A program made the translations under genes and the position numbers. Positions 56,466 through 64,000 of a stretch of 64,000 nucleotides of DNA are shown here, in pieces. The notes under the pieces are model-generated. The model was not told the DNA's origin. It was given only the letters and a program-made list of their open reading frames with translations, and ran no database searches. Location: contig SFQY01000002.1 in assembly GCA_004562395.1 (NCBI GenBank), positions 1-64,000 on the forward strand, written 5' to 3'. The stretch comes from a bacterium (lineage in GTDB: Bacteria > Bacillota > Clostridia > Oscillospirales > Oscillospiraceae). Every line of letters begins with the position of its first letter. Position 1 is the stretch's first letter.

Positions 56466-57845
56466 CTATCCGATCAGTAGATTGGTTTCGGCGTAGCGGA
56501 ACCGTTCCTCCGCCCGGTCTCCGGTGAGGAAGCCCAGGCTGATGGTCAGCACGCCGACGCGCCCGAAGTACATATAAAGAATGATCAAAATCTGCGCCGC
56601 GGTGCCGAGCTTTCCTGTGGCACCCGCCGTCAGGCCCACGGTTCCCAGAGCGGAGACCGACTCATACAGGGCGTCCGTAAAGCTCACCGCGGAGGTGGCG
56701 CTGATGAAGATGCCGCCGGCCATGGCGAGGATCACCATCAGAAAGGCGATGGTCATAGCGTCCAGAACCTGCCCCTGGGGAATGGTGCGCTTGAAGGCGC
56801 ACACACAGCTGCGGCCTCTTGCCCGGGACATGATGAACAGCACCAGCACCACGAAGGTCACGGTTTTCAGGCCGCCGGCGGTGGAACCGGAGGATCCGCC
56901 GATGAGCATAAATACCACAGCCATGGCCTTGCCGCCTTCCGTCAGGCAGGCCTGGTCAATGGCGGCGAAGCCCGCGGTGCGCAATGTGACAGACTGGAAC
57001 AGGCCGTTGAGCAGCTTGTCTCCCACCGACAGATTCCCCAGAGTTTCCGGGTTGTTCCATTCCAGAAGGCAGGTCAGCACCCAGCCGGCCCCAAGCAGGG
57101 CCAGCGTGGTCACCAGCACCAGACGGGCATAGACGCTGAGCTTACGGAACCGCTTTTTCCGGGCGAGCTCCTCCCAGACCAGAAAACCCAGACCGCCGAT
57201 GACCACCAGTGCGGCCAGAGTCAGCAGCACCACCGGATCCGACTGAAACGCCATCAGACTGGAGCCGGGCTCAATGGAACCGAAAATGTCGAAGCCCGCG
57301 TTGCAGAAGGCGGAGACGGAATGAAAAATACCCCAGCGCAGGGCTTTGCGAAGACCGTATTCCGGCCAGAAGCGCAGAGTCAGGATCAGTGCGCCGATGC
57401 CTTCGATGCTGAAGCTGCCGATGAGAACCATCCGCTGCAGCCGGACGACACCGTCGATCTCATTCAGACTCAGAGCCTGGGCCATGACCAACCGCTGCTT
57501 CAGGCCGATCCTACGGTGCAGAACAAACACCAGCAGGGTGGCCGCAGACATAAAGCCCAGGCCGCCGATCTGGATCAGGCAGAGGATCACCACCTGACCA
57601 AATCCGCTCCACTGGCTCCAGGTGTCATAAAGCACCAGTCCGGTGACGCAGGTGGCGGAGGTGGCGGTAAAAAGCGCCGGCCGAAAACCGCAGGAAACAC
57701 CGTCCCGGGAAGCGGCGGGCAGCATCAAAAGACATGCGCCCAGAAGGATGATCACCGCGAAGACAATGGCGATGACCTTGGCGGCGCTCAGGGTCTTTGG
57801 ACGCTTTTTCATCCAGAAGGCATACAGACGTGCCCGCACAGACAT
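56466..57845 (-). CDS. Potassium uptake channel subunit, TrkH/KtrB-type
   Basis: Membrane subunit of the Ktr/Trk potassium system, 459 residues with four pseudo-repeats of M1-P-M2. Selectivity-filter regions are recognisable: TATSATCVTGL, HSVSAFCNAGFDIFG, QSVTLRTAGFA and SVSALGTVGLTAG. A basic cytoplasmic N-terminus precedes helix 1. Start ATG 57845 (MSVRARL) with GGAAGGAG ahead. Promoter at 57909-57936. It heads the minus-strand run into trkA, rlmB-like, dprA, topA and beyond. Confidence 0.94.
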   Translation of the reverse strand: MSVRARLYAFWMKKRPKTLSAAKVIAIVFAVIILLGACLLMLPAASRDGVSCGFRPALFTATSATCVTGLVLYDTWSQWSGFGQVVILCLIQIGGLGFMSAATLLVFVLHRRIGLKQRLVMAQALSLNEIDGVVRLQRMVLIGSFSIEGIGALILTLRFWPEYGLRKALRWGIFHSVSAFCNAGFDIFGSIEPGSSLMAFQSDPVVLLTLAALVVIGGLGFLVWEELARKKRFRKLSVYARLVLVTTLALLGAGWVLTCLLEWNNPETLGNLSVGDKLLNGLFQSVTLRTAGFAAIDQACLTEGGKAMAVVFMLIGGSSGSTAGGLKTVTFVVLVLFIMSRARGRSCVCAFKRTIPQGQVLDAMTIAFLMVILAMAGGIFISATSAVSFTDALYESVSALGTVGLTAGATGKLGTAAQILIILYMYFGRVGVLTISLGFLTGDRAEERFRYAETNLLIG

Positions 57846-57908
57846 ACATTGGCTCCTTCCCGGCGGATACACTCCGCCATAATGTGTATACTTTCACATA
57901 TAACTTAT

Positions 57909-57936
57909 ATTATATCAATTTTGTATTCTTTTGCAA
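57909..57936 (-). promoter_or_regulatory. Promoter of the trkH operon
   Basis: Minus strand TTGCAA (57931-57936), 16-bp spacer, TATAAT (57909-57914), in an AT-rich stretch. Confidence 0.75.
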
Positions 57937-57992
57937 CCCTCATTTTGCCGCTGCCGTTTTTCGTCCTGACGCACAAAAGGAACTGGAAGTTC

Positions 57993-58021
57993 TTTACATT
58001 TTTTGTGATTTGTGATAGGAT
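57993..58021 (+). promoter_or_regulatory. Promoter of the adenine deaminase gene
   Basis: TTTACA (57993-57998), 17-bp spacer, TAGGAT (58016-58021). The start codon follows only 26 bp later, so no room remains for a purine riboswitch. Confidence 0.7.
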
Positions 58022-58047
58022 AGTGAAAATCATGAAGGGGTGATTGT

Positions 58048-59781
58048 ATGGCCTATACAGAAAGCTGGTCCGGAAAAATTAACCGGAAGCTGATCAAAAA
58101 GCTGCACATTATCGACGTGGCTGCCGGACGGGAAAAGGCGGACCTGGTGCTGAAAAACGCCACCTTTGTCAATGTCTTCTCCGGAGAGCTGGACACCTGT
58201 GACATTGCCGTGGCTGAGGGCCTGATTGTGGGCCTGGGAACCTACCAGGGCCGTGAGGAGGTGGATATGACCGGCAAGATTGTCTGCCCCGGCTTTATTG
58301 ACGCCCATATCCATCTGGAATCCAGCTTGGTTTCTCCGGCGGAGTTTGCACGGGCGGTGATTCCCCACGGAACCACCACCGTCATCACCGATCCTCATGA
58401 GATTACCAATGTCATGGGCACCGACGGCATCGACTATATGATCGCCGCCACGGAGGAGCTGCCGGTGGACGTGCGGTTTATGATCCCCTCCTGCGTTCCG
58501 GCGTCTCCCATGGATGAAAGCGGATCCAATCTGGACTATCGAGACATCGACAGCTTCTTTGAGCACCCAAGGGTCCAGGGCCTGGCGGAAATGATGAATT
58601 TCCCCGGCATCCTCTCGGCGGACAGCGCCACCGTCGCCAAAATTGTGGCCTCCCAGGCTCATCACAAGAAGATTGACGGCCACGCTCCCGGTCTCAGGGG
58701 CAACGACCTGAACGCCTATATCGCCGCGGGAGTCTACTCCGATCATGAGTGCGCCGATGTGGAGGACGCCATGGCGAAGCTGAAGCTGGGCCAGTTCATC
58801 ATGATCCGGGAGGGCACCGCTGCCAAAAATCTGGAGGCGCTGATGCCCCTGATCCGGTCGGAAAAGTATTTCGACCGCTGCATGTTCTGTACCGATGACA
58901 AGCACCCCAGTGACCTGTTGGAAAAGGGCCATATCGACTATATTTGCCGGGAGGCCGTGGCCATGGGTGCCGATCCCATCCGAACCGTTCAGGTTGCCTG
59001 CCTCCACGCCGCCCGGTACTTCCTGCTGAACAACCGGGGCGCCATTGCCCCCGGCTATCTGGCGGATTTCGCCGTTGTAGAGGATCTGAAGGATTTCCAT
59101 GTGGTGACGGTTTACAAAAAGGGCCGGCGAGTCTACCACGATGGGACTGTGGAGCCCTTTCCGCTGCCTCAGATTCCGGAGCATCTGGAAAAGCGGGCCC
59201 ACGATACCTTCCACCTGCCGGTTCTCAGCGCAGCGGATTTTGCCAACTCCCGGCCCAGGGGAGTCATCGGCATGGTCTCCGGCCAGATCATTACCAGCGA
59301 CGAGGGCTATGCCGGGGGTGTGGATATCCAGGGGGATATCCTGAAAATGGCGGTGATCGAACGGCATAAGAACACCCGGCATATCGGCATCGGCTATCTC
59401 AAGGGCTATGGCCTGAAGTCCGGGGCGGTGGCTACCTCCGTTGCCCATGACAGCCACAATATTATTTGCGTGGGAGCGGAGGATGCGGATATGGCCTTCG
59501 CTGCCAACCGCATTGCTCAGAATCACGGTGGCATCGTGGTTGTCAGGGATGGACAGGTGCTGGCGGAGCTTCCGCTGGAGATTGCCGGACTGATGAGCGA
59601 AAAGCCCCTCCGGGAGGTCAACGATCTGCTGGAAAACGCCAAGCTGGCCGCCTATTCCCTGGGAGTGGGCAAGGACATCGATCCGTTTATGACGCTGTCG
59701 TTTATGAGCCTGCCTGTGATCCCCACCCTCCGGCTGACCACCCGGGGCGTCATTGATGTGAACACCCAGCAGTATATTTGA
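58048..59781 (+). CDS. adeC: Adenine deaminase
   Basis: Metal-dependent amidohydrolase converting adenine to hypoxanthine and ammonia, for purine salvage or as a nitrogen source. The metal site GFIDAHIHLESS (about 88-99), HGTTTVITDPHEITNVMG and the C-terminal adenine deaminase domain (about 395-570, with SVAHDSHNIICVGA) are typical; 577 residues. AAGGGGTGA precedes the start. It is monocistronic. It is the only salvage enzyme near the purine synthesis genes of this window and would release ammonia that the glutamine synthetases could recapture. Confidence 0.96.
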   Translation: MAYTESWSGKINRKLIKKLHIIDVAAGREKADLVLKNATFVNVFSGELDTCDIAVAEGLIVGLGTYQGREEVDMTGKIVCPGFIDAHIHLESSLVSPAEFARAVIPHGTTTVITDPHEITNVMGTDGIDYMIAATEELPVDVRFMIPSCVPASPMDESGSNLDYRDIDSFFEHPRVQGLAEMMNFPGILSADSATVAKIVASQAHHKKIDGHAPGLRGNDLNAYIAAGVYSDHECADVEDAMAKLKLGQFIMIREGTAAKNLEALMPLIRSEKYFDRCMFCTDDKHPSDLLEKGHIDYICREAVAMGADPIRTVQVACLHAARYFLLNNRGAIAPGYLADFAVVEDLKDFHVVTVYKKGRRVYHDGTVEPFPLPQIPEHLEKRAHDTFHLPVLSAADFANSRPRGVIGMVSGQIITSDEGYAGGVDIQGDILKMAVIERHKNTRHIGIGYLKGYGLKSGAVATSVAHDSHNIICVGAEDADMAFAANRIAQNHGGIVVVRDGQVLAELPLEIAGLMSEKPLREVNDLLENAKLAAYSLGVGKDIDPFMTLSFMSLPVIPTLRLTTRGVIDVNTQQYI

Positions 59782-59823
59782 TCTTTTCGGAGTAACGATT
59801 CCGTGGTTCCCAAAACTCATGGG

Positions 59824-60033
59824 TAAATGATCGTTTATGCTTCGTTGATTACTGTGGCGCGGCAGCGCCCTTGCCTCCCCCATTGGGGGAGGTGGCAGCC
59901 CGAAGGGGCTGACGGAGGGGGTGACGTTGGTTAGAAGCACAGCTTTCAGGTCACCCCCTCAGTCAAAAATCAAAGATTTTTGACAGCTCCCCCAGCGGGG
60001 GAGCCAAGGGGGGCTGCGCGAAACGATCCCTTA
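59824..60033. repeat. Dispersed foldback repeat, copy R5 (210 bp)
   Basis: Ends TAAATGATCGTTTAT (59824-59838) and GAAACGATCCCTTA (60020-60033). The interior closely matches R3, including GCGGCAGCGCCCTTGCCTC, GGGGGAGGTG, CACCCCCTCAGTCAAAAATC, and AGCTCCCCCAGCGGGGGAGC. It lies between the convergent adeC and cls genes, occupying most of the 59782-60143 gap. Confidence 0.85.
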
Positions 60034-60082
60034 TATGATGGATTCCCCCGCGACTGAATCATTGCGCTTCAGAAGAGAAACG

Positions 60083-60129
60083 AAAAAGCTGCCCTTCCCG
60101 ACCGGTCCACCGGTCAGGAAGGGCAGCTT
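60083..60129 (-). terminator. Terminator of the cardiolipin synthase gene
   Basis: A 21-bp stem, AAGCTGCCCTTCCCGACCGG T... (60086-60106) against ACCGGTCAGGAAGGGCAGCT T (60109-60129), one mismatch and a 2-nt turn; minus-strand tail TTTTTCG. Confidence 0.85.
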
Positions 60130-60143
60130 GATTTGTGCTTGGA

Positions 60144-61688
60144 CTACATGAGGGGGGCAAACAGACGAAGAATACACTGCCAGGTGCGCAAAATGGCGGT
60201 GCGGCCGCTGCGGTAGCGTTCCGTCACCTCCTGGCACTGGGGGAACAGCACGTCAAAGTCCCGGGCGATCTGCCGGACGGCATCACAGCCATAGAGCAGG
60301 ACGTTGTTTTCAAAGTGCAGGTACAGGCTCCGGTAATCCAGGTTGGAGGTGCCGATGGAGGCCATTTCTCCATCGCAGATACACTGCTTGGCGTGGCAGA
60401 AGCCGGGGGTGTACTCAAAGATTCGTACCCCCTGGGAGGCCAGCCCCGCGTAATAGGAGCGGGTGACGCTGTAGACCGTCTTCTTGTCGGGGATTCCCGG
60501 GGTGATGATCCGTACGTCCACACCCCGTTTCGCGGTCAGGGTCAGAGCGCTGCGCATTTCGTCGGTAATGATCAGGTAGGGGGTGATAAAGTACAGGCTC
60601 TTTTTGGCCCGGGAGATCAGATTCAGGTAGACATTCTCCGCGGAACGTTCTTTTCCCAGGGGGTTATCGGCATAGGGCTGCACGAAGCCCTCCGCTTGGG
60701 GAAGACAGTGGCGGATATTCAGATAGGGGGCGAAATCCTCCGTCTGTCTGGCGGCAACGCTCCACATTTCCAGGAACATGGCCGTAAAGCTTCTCACGGC
60801 TTCGCCCTCCAGCCGCAGGCCCGTGTCCTTCCAGTGCCCGAAGGGATGTTCCCGGTCGAAATACTCATCCGCCAGGTTGTAGCCGCCGGTAAACCCAACC
60901 TTGCCGTCAATGACGGTGATTTTCCGGTGGTCCCGGTGATTCATGAACAGGTTCAGCACCGGCATTGCGGGATTGAAGACCCGGCATTGGATGCCGTCCT
61001 CGTTGAGTCCTTTGGCGAAGGCCATATTGACATAGCCCACGCTGCCGATATCGTCGTAGAGAAGCCGGACCTCAACCCCCTGGCGGGCTTTCCGGGTCAG
61101 GATTTCCCGGAGCTCCCGGAAGGAGGACTCATCCTCCACAATGAAATACTCCATAAATATGAAGGATTCCGCCGCTTCCAGCGCCTCCTTCATGGCTTCG
61201 AAGGCATACACGCCCTCCGGGTAATAGATGGCACCGGTATTGCGGTAGACCGGCGCGTGAACATATTGCCACAGGTAGCCGCTGATGTTCCGGGCCGAGG
61301 GGTCCTCTTCTTCCAGGGAGGACAGCACCGTATCCTCCTGAGTCAGAAACCCTTCTGTCCGTTCCCGGGCGGAAGAAAGCCGTTTTCCCACCTTTCCCAG
61401 GTCGCCGCAGACTTCGATCAGAAGATAGAGGCTCAGCCCCAGCACCGGAAACAGAAGAATCAGCATAATCCAGGGCATTTTCATGGCGGAGGTGGTGTGC
61501 TTGCTGTAAAGCCGCAGGGCCACGGACATGGCCAGAATGGTGGTCAGCAGGGAGAGAACGGTGGAATAGCGGTTCAGCTTGATCACCAGCAGAAGAAGCC
61601 ATGCTGCCTGAAACAGCAGGGCAATCCCTACAAAAATTAGTCTGGGAATGCTGTTGCCGGCACGTTTTCTCTTTTTTCCGGAATCCAT
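60144..61688 (-). CDS. cls: Cardiolipin synthase (phospholipase D superfamily)
   Basis: Joins two phosphatidylglycerols into cardiolipin at the membrane. Two N-terminal helices (about 12-35 and 40-90 region, including MPWIMLILLFPVLGLSLYLL), then two HKD motifs: HRDHRKITVIDGKVGFTGG in the middle and HAKQCICDGEMASIGTSNLD near the C-terminus, both intact. 514 residues. Start ATG 61688 has GGAGG at 9 bp. Own promoter and terminator, so monocistronic. Confidence 0.95.
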   Translation of the reverse strand: MDSGKKRKRAGNSIPRLIFVGIALLFQAAWLLLLVIKLNRYSTVLSLLTTILAMSVALRLYSKHTTSAMKMPWIMLILLFPVLGLSLYLLIEVCGDLGKVGKRLSSARERTEGFLTQEDTVLSSLEEEDPSARNISGYLWQYVHAPVYRNTGAIYYPEGVYAFEAMKEALEAAESFIFMEYFIVEDESSFRELREILTRKARQGVEVRLLYDDIGSVGYVNMAFAKGLNEDGIQCRVFNPAMPVLNLFMNHRDHRKITVIDGKVGFTGGYNLADEYFDREHPFGHWKDTGLRLEGEAVRSFTAMFLEMWSVAARQTEDFAPYLNIRHCLPQAEGFVQPYADNPLGKERSAENVYLNLISRAKKSLYFITPYLIITDEMRSALTLTAKRGVDVRIITPGIPDKKTVYSVTRSYYAGLASQGVRIFEYTPGFCHAKQCICDGEMASIGTSNLDYRSLYLHFENNVLLYGCDAVRQIARDFDVLFPQCQEVTERYRSGRTAILRTWQCILRLFAPLM

Positions 61689-61751
61689 TTTCCACGGCCT
61701 CCTTTTGGCCCCGGGGCTGTTTCACGGGGCCGGGACAGATTTGTTTTCTCC

Positions 61752-61781
61752 ATCATACCACGTTTGCCTGAGGTTTTTCAA
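61752..61781 (-). promoter_or_regulatory. Promoter of cls
   Basis: Minus strand TTGAAA (61776-61781), 18-bp spacer, TATGAT (61752-61757), about 65 bp before the start codon. Confidence 0.7.
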
Positions 61782-61793
61782 CCCCTGGAGCTG

Positions 61794-61824
61794 AAAAAGA
61801 GGCCGGTTCCCGAAGGAACCGGCC
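61794..61824 (-). terminator. Terminator of cstA
   Basis: Perfect 10-bp stem GGCCGGTTCC/GGAACCGGCC (61801-61824) with a TTCG tetraloop on the coding strand, then TCTTTTTC; 21 bp after the cstA stop. Confidence 0.9.
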
Positions 61825-61845
61825 GGAGATTGCTGATATTGGAGA

Positions 61846-63570
61846 TCAGGCTTTGACCTTTTTCTGCTTGGCGATGGTGGTGACACCCTCCACGGCCAGA
61901 ACCAGAGACAGGGCGATCAGCAGAATGCCGATGATGGCCTGGGCCCAGGGACCCCAGTCCGCGCCGCCGGCGGCGATGGTAATGAACTGGTTCTTGGTGT
62001 TGATGACCAGAGAGGAGATGGTGACAACCAGCATGAAAGCCATGGGGAACAGGAACATCTTGTTGCTCTTGCCCACGTTGCCCAGCCAGGTAGCCACAGC
62101 CAGCAGACCCAGAGCGGCCAGCAGCTGGTTGGCGGAGCCGAACAGCGCCCAGATCTTGCCGTAGCCGTTCAGGCCCAGCAGGACACCCAGCACCACGGTG
62201 ATCAGGGTAGCGACCAGGGGGTTGGCCAGAACCTTCTTATAGCCGGTGACATTCTCGGGGGTCTCACCCTTGCTGCCATCCAGCCAGAACTCCTGGAACA
62301 TAAACCGGGCCAGGCGGGTGGCGGTGTCCAGAGAGGTCAGGCAGAAAGCGGAGTAGGTCAGCACCAGCAGGGTGAACAGAACGTCGTAGGTGCCGGGAAT
62401 GGCGTCGTCGATCATGTGGGCGATACCGCCGCCGAAGATGGCAGTGGCGCCCTTCAGAGCGGCGTCGGGGTTGGCCTTGTTCCAGCCGAAGGCATAAGCA
62501 ACGGCGCACAGGGTCAGGATGGCCAGAACGCACTCCAGCAGCATGCCGCCGTAAGCGATGGGCTTAGCGTCGGTTTCCTTGTCCAGCTGCTTGGCAGTGG
62601 TGCCGGAGGACACCAGAGAGTGGAAGCCGGAGATGGCGCCGCAGGCGATGGTGGTGAACAGCACGGGGAACAGATAGGTGGTACCGGAAGCACCCTCTAC
62701 GGACCAGGAGGCCAGGGCCATGTTGCTCATGTCGGGACGGGCCAGGACAACGCCCACAGCGGCCAGAGCCAGCATGGCGTACAGCAGGAAGCTGGACAGG
62801 TAGTCACGGGGCTGCAGCAGGATCCACACAGGGGTGATGGAAGCGATGGTGATGTACAGACCGACGATCCACATCCAGGTGGTGGATGACAGGTAGATGG
62901 GGTGGAAGTTGATGCCGATGGCGATGATGGCGACGATGGCCAGAATGCCCACCAGGCTGGAAACACCCATGGGCATGTTGCGGCGGTAGACCGCATAGCC
63001 GAAGATGATGGCGATGACGATGAACAGGATGGAAACCATGGCCACACGGGCATTGCTGGTGGAAGCAGCCACATCTACGGCACCGGTGGCGTCAAAGGTG
63101 GCACCGAAGGTGTTCGCCACGATGGAGGCGAAAGCGGCCACCACCAGAATCAGGGTCAGGTAGGCAAAGGTGATGAACAGGCGCTTGGCACGCTTGCCCA
63201 TGTTGGTGGAGATGATCTCACCGATGGACTTGCCGCCGTGCCGTACGGAGGCGAACAGAGCGCCGAAGTCGTGGACACCGCCGAAGAAGATGCCGCCCAC
63301 CAGAATCCACAGCGCGCAGGGCAGCCAGCCGAAGGCAGCCGCGCTAATGGGGCCTGTGATGGGGCCCGCGCCGGCGATGGAGGAGAAGTGGTGGCCCATC
63401 AGGACGGGAGCTTTCGCGGGGACGTAGTCAATGCCGTCCTCCATGGTGTGTGCGGGGGTGGGCTCCGTGTTTTCGCCGACGCCCCATTTCTTGCACAGGT
63501 AGCGGCCGTAGAAAATGTAGCCGCACAGCAGGATTGCGATGCTGATTATCAGAAGTACAAGTCCGTTCAT
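61846..63570 (-). CDS. cstA: Carbon starvation protein CstA-type transporter
   Basis: Large membrane protein of the CstA family, which imports pyruvate or peptides in characterised bacteria. 574 residues with about 15 hydrophobic helices; PVLMGHHFSSIAGAGPITGP (near residues 55-75) and FGGVHDFGALFASVRHGGKS are the CstA signatures, followed by VSSGTTAKQLDKETDAKPI in a loop. Shorter than E. coli CstA (about 700), matching the Firmicutes form. Start ATG 63570 (MNGLVLL). It lies 7 bp after a small upstream gene, so the promoter is beyond the window. The transported compound is not determined. Confidence 0.93.
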   Translation of the reverse strand: MNGLVLLIISIAILLCGYIFYGRYLCKKWGVGENTEPTPAHTMEDGIDYVPAKAPVLMGHHFSSIAGAGPITGPISAAAFGWLPCALWILVGGIFFGGVHDFGALFASVRHGGKSIGEIISTNMGKRAKRLFITFAYLTLILVVAAFASIVANTFGATFDATGAVDVAASTSNARVAMVSILFIVIAIIFGYAVYRRNMPMGVSSLVGILAIVAIIAIGINFHPIYLSSTTWMWIVGLYITIASITPVWILLQPRDYLSSFLLYAMLALAAVGVVLARPDMSNMALASWSVEGASGTTYLFPVLFTTIACGAISGFHSLVSSGTTAKQLDKETDAKPIAYGGMLLECVLAILTLCAVAYAFGWNKANPDAALKGATAIFGGGIAHMIDDAIPGTYDVLFTLLVLTYSAFCLTSLDTATRLARFMFQEFWLDGSKGETPENVTGYKKVLANPLVATLITVVLGVLLGLNGYGKIWALFGSANQLLAALGLLAVATWLGNVGKSNKMFLFPMAFMLVVTISSLVINTKNQFITIAAGGADWGPWAQAIIGILLIALSLVLAVEGVTTIAKQKKVKA

Positions 63571-63577
63571 GTTTGTT

Positions 63578-64000
63578 TTACTCCCTTCGTTCCCTTCTCG
63601 GAGCGAAATTCCGCTCCAGGTTTTTCCGGGCTCCTTTTCCTGCTGGATTGGAGAAGAAGCGATTGGTGGATGTTTCCATAGCTGCCACGTGATACTCCAT
63701 CCAGCCATGGAGTGTCATCATGTAGTTCTTCCGGAACCGGGTGCGCCGGATCAGGCGCTGGGCCTCCGGATCGATGGTATTTGCCAGAACCACCAGCGTC
63801 ACATAGGAGAACATATGCTCCTTTGAGGGCTGAACCCGGGCCAGACCTGCCTGCTGTGTCAGGCTGATCTGGGTCTGAAGGGTCCCGCTGTCCAGATGGT
63901 CGGTCAGGTAGAAGTAGACATACTCATGCTGCTCCACCGCCGAAAGGACGTGCTGTTTGGAGATCAGGTAGTTCTCATCCCGCAGATAATAGGTCGCCGC
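63578..64000 (-). CDS. Uncharacterised protein upstream of cstA (5' end off the window)
   Basis: The frame is open from the right edge (first visible residues AATYYLRDENYLISKQ) to the stop at 63578, giving at least 140 residues. No signal peptide or transmembrane helix is visible. The order of blocks (ENYLISKQHVLSAVEQHEYV, SKEHMFSYVTLVVLAN, RTRFRKNYMMTLHGWMEYHV) resembles a clostridial family I recall as DUF8052, which has no known function; this is a memory-based match. The tail is Arg-rich. It ends 7 bp before cstA, so the two are likely cotranscribed. Confidence 0.7.
   Translation of the reverse strand, partial: AATYYLRDENYLISKQHVLSAVEQHEYVYFYLTDHLDSGTLQTQISLTQQAGLARVQPSKEHMFSYVTLVVLANTIDPEAQRLIRRTRFRKNYMMTLHGWMEYHVAAMETSTNRFFSNPAGKGARKNLERNFAPRRERRE

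Noticed and set aside
57980..58047. Purine riboswitch before adenine deaminase
   Set aside because: The predicted transcription start leaves fewer than 25 nt before the start codon, too little for an aptamer.

Overview
The window reads as chromosome of a GC-rich, spore-forming Clostridia member, most likely Oscillospirales/Oscillospiraceae. The inference rests on gene content: the 3' half of a sporulation sigma factor (sigK) beside a SpoIVCA-type recombinase, type III glutamine synthetase, an ANTAR antiterminator next to glnA, an FtsEX/M23/CtpA cluster, consistently strong GGAGG ribosome binding sites and near-consensus sigma-A promoters. No rRNA or tRNA gene was recognised, so the placement is not proven.

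Layout. 1-1.7 kb: the right end of a skin-like element, with its large serine recombinase, abutting the 3' half of sigK. 1.9-4.5 kb: an NSS-family transporter, a HIT protein and a 3-methyladenine glycosylase. 4.9-8.4 kb: a serine operon (apgM-serC-serA). 8.9-14.9 kb: an Fe-S aldo/keto reductase, a proline operon (proB-proA-proC plus a histidine phosphatase), and a RibU-like riboflavin transporter component under an FMN riboswitch. 15-17.6 kb: a DUF4830-like lipoprotein/anchored protein, an RsuA-type pseudouridine synthase and a PucR/CdaR-type regulator. 17.9-23.9 kb: ftsE-ftsX, two M23 coiled-coil endopeptidases and CtpA (cell-wall hydrolysis during division), then a nitroreductase.

24.2-46.8 kb is the centrepiece, a nitrogen-distribution island. 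It holds glmS-pyrG-purF-carA-carB, purC-purA-purB-guaA, asnB, an ammonium transporter fused to a P-II domain, glutamine synthetase III (glnN), and, divergently, a type I-like glutamine synthetase with an ANTAR antiterminator. Ammonia enters, two glutamine synthetases make glutamine, and six glutamine amidotransferase systems spend it; the remaining pur genes mostly handle aspartate nitrogen. Both glutamine synthetase genes have a consensus promoter followed almost at once by an intrinsic terminator, which fits ANTAR-controlled attenuation. The 5' end of carB is disrupted by an apparent deletion/frameshift of about 100 bp.

46.8-64 kb: a NahK/choline-kinase-like phosphotransferase; a largely housekeeping minus-strand run (trkH-trkA-rlmB-dprA-topA-trmFO-plsX-rnc); adenine deaminase; cardiolipin synthase; CstA and a partial upstream partner. 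Dispersed foldback repeats (83-303 bp, ends resembling AAATGATCGTTTAT) occupy six intergenic gaps and look like non-autonomous elements.
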